Assembly: GCA_017534535.1 (NCBI GenBank)
Contig: JAFXVZ010000033.1
Location: 1 to 64,000, forward strand
From: Bacteroidaceae bacterium
Lineage (GTDB): Bacteria; Bacteroidota; Bacteroidia; Bacteroidales; Bacteroidaceae
DNA: 64,000 nucleotides
Direction of reading: 5' to 3'
The notes beneath the pieces were generated by a model. That model did not search any database. It was not told the origin of the DNA and saw only the letters and a list, made by a program, of their open reading frames with translations. Positions within the stretch are counted from its first letter, which is position 1; every line of letters starts with the position of its first letter. Positions 26,275 to 34,400 of the stretch are shown here, one piece after another. The translations under genes and the position numbers were made by a program.

Positions 26275-26428
26275 TACATAGTAGGTTAAGAGGAAACAAA
26301 CTGATGTTAGACGGTACTAAATGCCATACTTTGCGGAAACTGATGACTTAGAGATGAGCATCTGCCAAAGATTGTAACAGTAGAGACCATGATTCTCTGG
26401 TTTTACTACATCACTAATAGCATAAATA

Positions 26429-26473
26429 TTGGGAACTTTATACATTTAGGCACAAAATGTATAAAGTTCCCAA
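26429..26473. repeat. 19-bp perfect inverted repeat upstream of the B12 promoter
   Basis: TTGGGAACTTTATACATTT (26429-26447) is repeated in perfect inverted form at 26455-26473 with a 7-base spacer. It ends 17 bases before the -33 element of the riboswitch promoter. No T-tract follows on either side, so it is not a standard terminator; it may be an operator or a very stable RNA hairpin. Confidence 0.8.
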
Positions 26474-26489
26474 CAAATTAATGGATTTA

Positions 26490-26521
26490 TTTGTTTTTGT
26501 TTTCGGTTTGCACTACCTTTG
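26490..26521 (+). promoter_or_regulatory. Bacteroidetes sigma-ABfr-type promoter of the B12-regulated operon
   Basis: TTTG (26490-26493) and TACCTTTG (26514-26521) are separated by 20 bases, a near-ideal -33/-7 pair. Transcription would start just before the cobalamin riboswitch. Confidence 0.75.
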
Positions 26522-26529
26522 CCTCCAGA

Positions 26530-26710
26530 ATTGGTTCCGTAGTGGCGCGTCGCTGCTTCGGATTAAAAGGGAATCAGGTGAAAGTCCTGGACAGTCCCGC
26601 TGCTGTGAAGCTCATTAAAGCTCCTTGGCATTAGCTAATTGCCACTGACTTGTCAGCGATGAGAGGTCGGGAAGGCGTCAGGGAGTGAGTCAGTCAGAAG
26701 ACCTGCCATT
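26530..26710 (+). ncRNA. Cobalamin (adenosylcobalamin-type) riboswitch
   Basis: The conserved core is present in order: AAAAGGGAATCAGGTGAAA (about 26565-26583), then GTCCTGGACAGTCCCGCTGC leading to GCTGTGA, a variable hairpin, GCCACTG, GGGAAGGCGTC and the B12 box AGTCAGAAGACCTGCC (about 26692-26707). Just downstream, AGGC (26717-26720) and GCCT (26726-26729) form a small hairpin that may be the kissing-loop or expression platform. Cobalamin binding normally turns expression off, so the downstream transporter should be made when B12 is scarce. Confidence 0.95.
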
Positions 26711-26784
26711 CATTAAAGGCTGTTCGCCTCGCGGGTTAGGTGTACAGTACGAAAATATTGTTTTTCTTTACATGTACTGTTTTT

Positions 26785-28308
26785 ATGTTTAAAAACTTTC
26801 ATGGCTTCAGCATGTTTGAACAGTATCAAGCATGGAAGCGGGAACGTAGAGAGCGCAAGAGTCTGAAATATCGCCTCTCTGTAGAAGCAATCAAGCTGCT
26901 GATTGTCACAGCAGTGTGTTTTGCTTTGTTGTTTTTGCCTGCGGAGGTGTTTGGCATTCCAAACCTCACCTTGGTAGAGCAGCGAGTCATCGTGATATTT
27001 GCATTTGCCACACTGATGTGGCTCTTGGAACCTGTGCCTGCTTGGACTACCTCGATGGGTGTGGTGGTATTGTTGTTGTTGACTTGCAGTGATAGCGCAT
27101 TCTGGTTTATGAAAAACGCCAGCGAATCTCAGGATTTGGGAAGTATGATTCACTACAAATCCATTCTCAACAGCTTCTCCGACCCTATCATCATGCTTTT
27201 TATCGGTGGTTTCATTATGGCCATTGCTACCTCAAAGAGTGGACTGGATGCCACGTTGGCGAAGGTGATGCTCAAACCTTTCGGCACACAGAGCCGTTTT
27301 GTGCTGCTGGGCTTCATCCTGCTTACGGCTTGGTTTTCGATGTTCATTAGCAACACTGCCACCGCAGCTATGATGCTTACTTTCCTTACCCCGGTGATGA
27401 AAGCATTGCCTGCAGATGGCAAGGGTAAGATTGCATTGGCGATGGCTATTCCTATTGCTGCTAACCTGGGTGGTATCGGTACTCCCATCGGTACGCCTCC
27501 CAATGCTATCGCCTTGCGTTATCTGAACAATCCTGACGGACTGAATCTGAACATCGGCTTTGGTGAGTGGATGATGGTGATGTTCCCCTTCGTCATTGTG
27601 ATATTGCTGATCGCCTGGGTGTTATTGCTCAATATCTTCCCTTTCAAGCAGAAGAAGATTGTGCTGAACATTGAGCACGAGCACAAGCAGAGCTGGCGAG
27701 ACTGGGTGGTTTATATCACCTTTTGCGTGACAGTGAGCTTGTGGGTACTCGATAAATATACGGGTGTAAATGCTAATGCGGTGGCTATGATTCCTGTGGG
27801 CGTGTTTGCCCTCACGGGTATTATTGGCAAGCGTGACCTGGAAGAGCTCAACTGGAGCGTATTATGGATGGTGGCTGGTGGCTTTGCTTTGGGCGTGGCT
27901 CTCGAGGAGTCAGGCTTGGCGATGCACTTGATTGAGTCTATCCCATTCCATACTTGGCCTGCATTGGCTATCATCATTGGTTCTGGTGTGTTGTGCTACA
28001 TCTTGTCTAACTTCATCAGCAATACGGCTACGGCTACCTTGCTGGTACCGATACTGGCAATCGTGGGTACTAGCATGGGCGAACAGTTGGATCATCTGGG
28101 TGGTATCTCCACCTTGCTCATTGGTATTGCCCTCAGCTCGTCAATGGCGATGCTTCTGCCCATCAGTACACCTCCCAATGCAATGGCACATTCAACTGGC
28201 TTTATCAGTCAGAAAGATATGATGAAAGCAGGATTGATCATGGGTATTATCGGTCTGGTACTGGGTTACCTGATGTTGATAGTATTGGGAAGTCACGGAT
28301 TATTGTAA
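26785..28308 (+). CDS. SLC13/DASS family transporter under B12 riboswitch control
   Basis: With the ATG at 26785 the protein is 507 residues; a GTG at 26740 would lie in the riboswitch tail, and ATG 26812 is also possible. About 11-12 hydrophobic segments follow a charged N-terminal helix (YQAWKRERRERK). Both halves have the sodium-binding SNT motif (S189-N190-T191 and S412-N413-T414), each followed by a GTPPN/TPPN-type motif, the hallmark of divalent anion:Na+ symporters. Known members carry dicarboxylates, citrate or sulfate. Control by a cobalamin riboswitch points to a cobalt- or corrinoid-related substrate, which is inference. Confidence 0.9.
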   Translation: MFKNFHGFSMFEQYQAWKRERRERKSLKYRLSVEAIKLLIVTAVCFALLFLPAEVFGIPNLTLVEQRVIVIFAFATLMWLLEPVPAWTTSMGVVVLLLLTCSDSAFWFMKNASESQDLGSMIHYKSILNSFSDPIIMLFIGGFIMAIATSKSGLDATLAKVMLKPFGTQSRFVLLGFILLTAWFSMFISNTATAAMMLTFLTPVMKALPADGKGKIALAMAIPIAANLGGIGTPIGTPPNAIALRYLNNPDGLNLNIGFGEWMMVMFPFVIVILLIAWVLLLNIFPFKQKKIVLNIEHEHKQSWRDWVVYITFCVTVSLWVLDKYTGVNANAVAMIPVGVFALTGIIGKRDLEELNWSVLWMVAGGFALGVALEESGLAMHLIESIPFHTWPALAIIIGSGVLCYILSNFISNTATATLLVPILAIVGTSMGEQLDHLGGISTLLIGIALSSSMAMLLPISTPPNAMAHSTGFISQKDMMKAGLIMGIIGLVLGYLMLIVLGSHGLL

Positions 28309-28337
28309 ATGATTTTTTCTTTTCTACCATTGTGCAC

Positions 28338-28363
28338 CATGTGTTATTACTCATGTGTTATTA
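28338..28363 (+). repeat. Two direct 12-mers after the DASS gene
   Basis: CATGTGTTATTA occurs at 28338-28349 and 28352-28363, 14 bases apart, directly before the terminator hairpin. A tandem binding site or a small duplication are both possible. Confidence 0.5.
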
Positions 28364-28367
28364 TTTG

Positions 28368-28406
28368 GGCGGCATAGTCTGCGACAGATATTGCCGCCAC
28401 CTTTTT
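28368..28406 (+). terminator. Terminator hairpin between DASS and PepSY genes
   Basis: GGCGGCA (28368-28374) pairs with TGCCGCC (28392-28398), with TCTG/CAGA pairing inside the loop, followed by a TTTTT run. It would end or attenuate the riboswitch transcript before the PepSY gene. Confidence 0.7.
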
Positions 28407-28436
28407 GGACAAAATGATTAAAAAGACATATATTTG
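28404..28436 (+). promoter_or_regulatory. Promoter of the PepSY-cbiK pair
   Basis: TTTG (28404-28407) and TATATTTG (28429-28436) are 21 bases apart. The -7 box ends 21 bases before the PepSY ATG at 28458, so these two genes can be transcribed without the riboswitch. Confidence 0.65.
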
Positions 28437-28457
28437 CAGTTGCTTAATATTTTGACT

Positions 28458-29966
28458 ATGAAAATCAGATTGACGAATTGGGTGATGAATGCCCATCGGG
28501 TGATGGGCTGGGTGTTGTGCGTGTTTTTCCTGATGTGGTTCCTGTCAGGCATCGTGATGTTGTATCAGCGTTTTCCCCGTGTGTATGATAACGATCGCGT
28601 GGAGCATTTAGAGGCGATAGGTGAATCGTATGAGAGTCTGCCATCCATTGAGGTTCTCCAGACGAGAGTGGGTAATAAGCCTGCCCGTTCGTTGCAAGTG
28701 GAGCGCTACTTAGGACAAACCTACTTCAAATGGCAGGCAAGTGATTCTCTTTATATCTTGTCTGCTGATGAAAGACAGACTTTGCATAGTATCAAGGAGT
28801 ATGATTATATAGATAAGGTGGTGAAGACATGGAACAAGGCTTCCATCTCTCGGGTGGATACCTTATATCAGTTAGACCAATGGACGCCCTTTGGCTCTAT
28901 GAAGGCGGAATTGCCTTTCTATCGTTATCACTTCGACGATGCAGAGCACCATCAGTTGTATGTGGGGTCTGTGACGGGACGTGTGTTGCAATATACCACC
29001 CTCAGTGAACGCTTTTGGGCTTGGTTGGGTGCCATCCCTCATTGGATATACTTTTACCAGTTGCGTCAGGATGTGGAGTTGTGGAGCGATGTGGTGATCT
29101 ATTTATCTGGTGCAGGCTGCATTATGGTTATCTTGGGTTTATGGCTAGGCATAATACGTTGGAGACAGCACAGGAAGAACCACACTTCTGGGGTGACACC
29201 CTATAAGAAGAAGTGGCATCGCTGGCATCATGTGTTGGGCTTGGCGTTCGGTATTTTCGCCCTGACCTTTGTGTTCAGTGGCATGATGTCGATGATGCCT
29301 TTACCCGATTGGATTACACACTCGCATCTGCAAGGAAGTCCGTCACGTTATATGCAGGCAGCTGCACCTCAACCATTTGATTATTTGTTGGATTATCGCA
29401 AGGTTGTGGAAGCATATCCTGAAGCTCAGTTGCTACAGTGGAGACACCTGCGTGAGCATCCTTACTATGTGGTCACCACGCCTGATGATGTTTATTATGT
29501 GGATGCACAGGACTGTGAGTTGAAGCCACTGAATATCTCTCGAGATGAGTTCTTGGGTTATGTGAAGGCTTTTTACCAACAAGACGGTAGTACGATGAAT
29601 CGTCAGATTGACTTGAAAGTGGAGGAGCTTGACCATTTTGAGACTTACTATCGTGCGCGTAGTGTGATTGAGAACGACATGCTGTTGCCCGTGTGGAAGA
29701 TTTCAGCAGATGATGTAGATAAAAGTGTGTTCTATATGAATCCACGGGATGGAAGTGTGCGTTATGTGGATCGTTCCTCACGTTTAAACTACTGGGCTTA
29801 TACTGCTTTGCATCGTATGCGCATTGGCTTCTTGAATAGTCGCCCTGTTTTGCGTAAGACACTAATTTGGGTATTGATGCTTGGTGGTGCTACCCTGTCG
29901 GGCACAGGCATTGTATTGGGAATTAATAGAGTTAGGCGGTTGTTTAGAAAGAAGAATAAGATATGA
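28458..29966 (+). CDS. PepSY-associated transmembrane protein
   Basis: The ATG at 28458 gives 502 residues (an in-frame TTG at 28434 is inside the promoter). The layout is that of PepSY_TM proteins: an N-terminal membrane helix after HRVMGWVLCVFFLMWFLSG, a periplasmic PepSY-like domain (about 60-190), a central helix pair, HRWHHVLGLAFGIFALTFVFSG, a second large extracytoplasmic domain (about 300-460) and a last helix with HRMRIGF before it. Such proteins are linked to iron/siderophore or metal reduction and uptake. The stop overlaps the cbiK start (ATGA), so the two are coupled. Confidence 0.85.
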   Translation: MKIRLTNWVMNAHRVMGWVLCVFFLMWFLSGIVMLYQRFPRVYDNDRVEHLEAIGESYESLPSIEVLQTRVGNKPARSLQVERYLGQTYFKWQASDSLYILSADERQTLHSIKEYDYIDKVVKTWNKASISRVDTLYQLDQWTPFGSMKAELPFYRYHFDDAEHHQLYVGSVTGRVLQYTTLSERFWAWLGAIPHWIYFYQLRQDVELWSDVVIYLSGAGCIMVILGLWLGIIRWRQHRKNHTSGVTPYKKKWHRWHHVLGLAFGIFALTFVFSGMMSMMPLPDWITHSHLQGSPSRYMQAAAPQPFDYLLDYRKVVEAYPEAQLLQWRHLREHPYYVVTTPDDVYYVDAQDCELKPLNISRDEFLGYVKAFYQQDGSTMNRQIDLKVEELDHFETYYRARSVIENDMLLPVWKISADDVDKSVFYMNPRDGSVRYVDRSSRLNYWAYTALHRMRIGFLNSRPVLRKTLIWVLMLGGATLSGTGIVLGINRVRRLFRKKNKI

Positions 29967-30895
29967 AAAGACTATTGATGATTTTAATATTAGGAGTGGT
30001 TGTTGTGGCTTTTGCACAAGCTCAAGGCGAGCGAACTGCTGTGCCTGCTGATATGCTGAGTGAGATTGGTTTAAACGATAAGGCGGCTGTTCTGTTGGTG
30101 AGTTTTGGCACCACACATGACGATACGCGTGCTGTTACTATCGACGCTCTCTATGACAAAGTGCGACTGATCTATCCGCAGCTTACGGTGGCTCGCTCAT
30201 TTACCTCTCGCATTATCTTGCGTCGCCTAAAGGCACGTGGCTTGGAATTCGATAGTCCCATCGAGGCGATGGAGAAGCTTCGTGCCCAAGGAATTACCCA
30301 TTTAGTGATACAGAGTACAAACATCATTGAAGGTGAGGAGATGGAGTCACTACGTCGTGATGCAGAAACTATGCGTCCTTTCTTCAAAGTAATTCGTCTG
30401 GGTACGCCATTACTCTATAGCGTGGAAGATGCTGAGCATGTTGTGGATATTCTGGTTGCCCGTCACCCTGCCGATGTGGAGCAGAATGCTCATATACTCT
30501 TTGTTGGACATGGAACCGAAGGACCTGCTACCGCTATTTATAGTCAATTGGATTATATGTTCAAGGCTGCAGGACATGCTAACCATCATGTTGGTACCAT
30601 CGAGGGCTATCCAACTTTAGATAATGCTTTGGCGCAGATACAAGCTGCCATGGGTAAGCAGGTAACTTTGGTGCCCCTGATGTTTGTAGCAGGCGATCAT
30701 GCCAAGAATGATATCTCAGTGGATTGGAAGGAAGCTCTTGAAGATGCAGGCTTGCAAGTGCAGCTCAACATTGAGGGTTTAGGAGAAGTACCAGAAGTAC
30801 AAAATATCTTCTTAGCGCATCTCCGATATGCCCTTCAGCACCGCACCCGTGACATTATAGAGAAGAAAACAGAGTATGCTGGACAGGCTGATTGA
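29963..30895 (+). CDS. cbiK: Exported sirohydrochlorin cobaltochelatase (CbiK, periplasmic type)
   Basis: The 310-residue protein begins with a signal peptide (about 1-20, ending FAQAQ), so it is a periplasmic CbiK. The chelatase domain (about 40-300) keeps the metal-binding triad H183 (FVGHGTEGP), E214 (GTIEGYP) and H246 (AGDHAKND), corresponding to H145/E175/H207 of the Salmonella enzyme. CbiK inserts Co2+ into sirohydrochlorin in the anaerobic B12 pathway; exported homologues in Desulfovibrio have been tied to metal or haem handling. Coupling to a PepSY gene and proximity to a B12 riboswitch suggest a cobalt or tetrapyrrole scavenging role. Confidence 0.9.
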   Translation: MKRLLMILILGVVVVAFAQAQGERTAVPADMLSEIGLNDKAAVLLVSFGTTHDDTRAVTIDALYDKVRLIYPQLTVARSFTSRIILRRLKARGLEFDSPIEAMEKLRAQGITHLVIQSTNIIEGEEMESLRRDAETMRPFFKVIRLGTPLLYSVEDAEHVVDILVARHPADVEQNAHILFVGHGTEGPATAIYSQLDYMFKAAGHANHHVGTIEGYPTLDNALAQIQAAMGKQVTLVPLMFVAGDHAKNDISVDWKEALEDAGLQVQLNIEGLGEVPEVQNIFLAHLRYALQHRTRDIIEKKTEYAGQAD

Positions 30896-30920
30896 GTAAT
30901 TAATAAATAATCTTCATTTT
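30893..30920. repeat. Heptamer element after cbiK
   Basis: Four 7-base units starting in the stop codon (TGAGTAA, TTAATAA, then ATAATCT, TCATTTT) match the first, second and following units of the element at 1846-1889, 29 kb away. Confidence 0.55.
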
Positions 30921-30921
30921 T

Positions 30922-30953
30922 TTTGCAGAAAACAAAACAATTTATTATTATTG
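30922..30953 (+). promoter_or_regulatory. Putative promoter of the T6SS spike genes
   Basis: TTTG (30922-30925) and TATTATTG (30946-30953, one mismatch to TAnnTTTG) are 20 bases apart, 28 bases before the tssD start. Confidence 0.45.
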
Positions 30954-30981
30954 CACGGTGAATTATTTAACTTGATAGTTT

Positions 30982-31398
30982 ATGGCACTGACTGCAAAAT
31001 TACAATTAGGAGATAACGCCAAACAGCAATATCCACAAGAATACATGGTAGCTGATTGCCGTTGTCATTTTTCTAGAGGGTATAACCACGCGCAACCTCA
31101 CTCTGATGCCCGTTGCGATCAAGTGGACTTAACTGTAGCTGCTCCAAAAAAGGAGAATTTGTCATTATATGATTGGTTCATCAGCAATGGTGTTCTGTCT
31201 GGGCGCATCGTACTTGATGCTGTCAGCGCGAATAACAATGCAGGTGAAAGTAAAATCATTTATTTTGAAGATGCTTATTGCTATTCGTTGGCTGAAGACA
31301 ATGATATAGATAAGGCTGAACAAAGAATGCTAAAGATTTCGTTTGTCGCTGATAAAATAACTATCAGTGGAATAGAATTTGACAATATCTTTAATTAA
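30982..31398 (+). CDS. tssD: Type VI secretion system tube protein TssD (Hcp), Bacteroidetes type
   Basis: The 138-residue protein has no signal peptide and the strand pattern of the Bacteroidetes Hcp-like TssD family: an opening MALTAKLQLG strand, a conserved D-ARCDQVDLTV strand, a Leu-x-x-Trp element (LYDWF), then IIYFEDAYCYSLAE and a C-terminal LKISFVADKITISGIEF-N. Hcp hexamers stack into the inner tube that is fired into target cells. It is variable relative to the common housekeeping copy, as expected of a cargo-specific Hcp encoded next to a VgrG. The spike gene follows 16 nt later. Confidence 0.82.
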   Translation: MALTAKLQLGDNAKQQYPQEYMVADCRCHFSRGYNHAQPHSDARCDQVDLTVAAPKKENLSLYDWFISNGVLSGRIVLDAVSANNNAGESKIIYFEDAYCYSLAEDNDIDKAEQRMLKISFVADKITISGIEFDNIFN

Positions 31399-31414
31399 AA
31401 AAGTCAAGCATATT

Positions 31415-34400
31415 ATGAATAATGTTATATACATTGGTGACTTTACTCAAGAGTTTAAAACAGTCCCCCGTGAGAAGTATCAGGTCGTACAGCATTATGC
31501 ATACTCCTGCTTGAGAAGCCGCAATGATGCTGGTTTCCCGCATGGTCCGACACTAACTACCATCATGGATTTCACCTTACGCCTGCAACTGCCCGCAAAT
31601 AGTAAGGTGTTCCACAAACGAATGCATGATAACAATGCTTATTCTTATTCTTTCATCTTTGATCCAGAATACAATACATCAGGTAAAAAGAATTTGAAAA
31701 ATTATGGTTCGGCTATGGTCGTGGTTGGTAGCGTCATTGATGTGGAGGAAACGTTTGATGCCCAACCTGATGCTGAAGGCAATTCCAAGCAGATGGAAGT
31801 ACATGTCAAGTTGTTAGTTAAAGACATTACATATATAGGCGTGAGCCAAAGTAAGAAATTGGTTCTAAAGCAAGATCCACCTGAGCCAGTGACAAATGGG
31901 TCTAATTCAGGAGGTGATGATGGGGAAGGCGAATCAAACGATGGTGGCAAAACTCAGACTTCCAAAGAGGAACCTAAGGCTTTTGTCAAGTATGCCTTGT
32001 ATATTGGCAAATCTGCACAATCTGTAGGTGTCGATGAAGGTATTACACATTTAGCAGGTCAAAGGCTGACGAGTGACAATGGCGTAGCCGTTAACGTGTT
32101 GCTGAATTCGTTGAGCTATCATAAAAAAATATACCAGCCAAACGAGATTACAGCCAAACTTTCTGTTACATGGTCAGCCAATGATTCGCGGCCTTCTTAT
32201 AAAACCCTGCAGGATATATTCTTATTCAAGCAGGCAGAACTAAAGGTTGTAGATGTTAATCTTGATCAGATCATTGCTAAGAATTACTATATTTATCAGA
32301 TAAGGCCCCAATACAGAAAGACTAGTCAAAGTTCGTGTATAGACCTAGAACTGCAAATGTTCAGCCTTGACAAGTTGGCGACACTCGACAAGTTCAGCAA
32401 GGCTTATACAGCGAAGAAGCTGGGTGCGGATATCTTTACTCCTGGACTTGCTACTTTCAAAGAGGGAGATATGACCTTAGAGGGCTCTGCGACCAATTTG
32501 CAGTTCCTCGGGCTCGTAAACGATGAATTGCGCATACCATACTCTGTACAATACAATGAAACATTTTACGATTTTATCAAGCGTTTGGCTAACCGCTATG
32601 GTGAATTCCTTTTCTTTGAAAATGGTCAACTGAACTTAGGATTAAATCCTGGTACATCTAACTATTTCCAGAAGGCTGCAGATGGTACAGATACTACAAG
32701 CCCCATTAATTGGGCGGAAGATCACAGATTGCAGTCGCTTTCCTACCAACAACTTGACGAAAAAGCCATTGATGTGGATTACCAGCAAAACAATTATCTG
32801 GACCGTGAAGACGAGGAAACGGTAGTTTATGTGAGCGATAAAACTAAATTCTTCAATCCTGATCCTGTGGCTGCAGATGAAAATCTATATAAAGTGGATG
32901 AAAATGGTGGTATTACCATGGCTGATCAGTATGAAGAATTCAGGAAATTCATCGTTCAAGATCTGCTGGCAATACTCTCTGGCAACTCTTTGGCGCAGAT
33001 GTTGGCTGATTTGGTCACTACCGAGACTTTTAGAGTGATGAAAGCAGGCATCAAAAGTGCTGAAAAGATAGAAAAATTTAATAAGAATCATTATAATGAT
33101 TATACCACAGATGACGGATTCAGAAGTGGTGATTCTGTGATGCACTTTGCTTCAATCAACGGCAATTCCGCCCTTGCTACTAAGTTAGGAGACGATACTG
33201 TACTGAACCTATCATCTAAGTTTTACTCACTGGTAAGGAAAATGGAACAGGATGTGACCAAAAAGGCTGTGACATTGGAGTTTGGTGAGTTTACAAGGCC
33301 ATTCTCACTGGGTGACCAGATTCAGGTAGATGATACCGATTACATCGTAGTTGACATTAAGGGACAGGCAGATATGAATGAGGATGGCTTTACTGATTTC
33401 CAGCAAGTAACGGGAATACCACTTTATACTATAGAAAAAGATTCTACTAGTGTGGTAGTACCCCCTCTGCAGCCTGACATCCAACTCTGTGAGGCAAAGC
33501 CACAGCGGGCTTTCATTGACAGTACAAAAGACCCGTTTGGTTTGGGACGTGTGCGTGTGCGCTACCCTTGGCAAGTTAAAAAAGATAATGATGGAGATGT
33601 AGTTGGGGATGCTACTCCTTGGATTCGTGTAGCTTTGCCGATGGCGGCTAACGGAGGAAGCGTAAACTTCTCGCCAGAAAATGGTGATGAAGCGATGATA
33701 GGCTATGAGAATGGCAACATTGAAAGGCCTTACGTGATAGGTTATTTAGCTTCGCCTTACGTCACTCACGACTGGGGTGATGCGATTCCAGATAGAGGTA
33801 TCATGTCGGTTAACGGTCATTCTCTCACATTTGATGATGGAGGTAATGGCATGAATTTCTTCTATGGATGGCTGCCAGTCATAGACACGCTCAGAAGTTT
33901 CATACCCGGGGCAAAATGGGATTTGGAGGACAGGAATCCTGGGCTGGCAAACCTGACGGGTGGTATTACGTTGACTGACCGTTATGGGTTGTATGAAATC
34001 AGTGCTTCATCTGATGGACGAAACGTAAGTGTGAAGTCGCCGATGGGTGATGTGAAAATTAGTGCCTTTACGGGTATTAAAGTGGCTGCTCCCAATGGTG
34101 ACATTAGCATCACCGGTAAGAATGTCTCCATTACTGCTGGTGATAAGCTCACACTCAAATCTGGTGAGAACCTGAAAAAGACCATCATCAATGAATCGAA
34201 TAAATTTGGTTGGGACTCAGGGCAATGGTTTGCAGCAGATTTCGGATTGGGATTATTAAACAACTTCTCCAGCAAAGTTGTAGAGAGCATGATTGACTTC
34301 ACGCTATTACGTACGGTACTGGAAGTCTTTGCCAGACCTGTTGACGGTACACTGAAGATCAAGTCGAACACCCATGTGATGGTTGAAGCTGGAAAGGGCT

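Noticed and set aside
26713-27153. 146-codon minus-strand frame over the riboswitch tail and transporter start
   Set aside because: It lies antisense to the membrane helices of the DASS transporter and its composition (many His, Gln) is that of a shadow frame.
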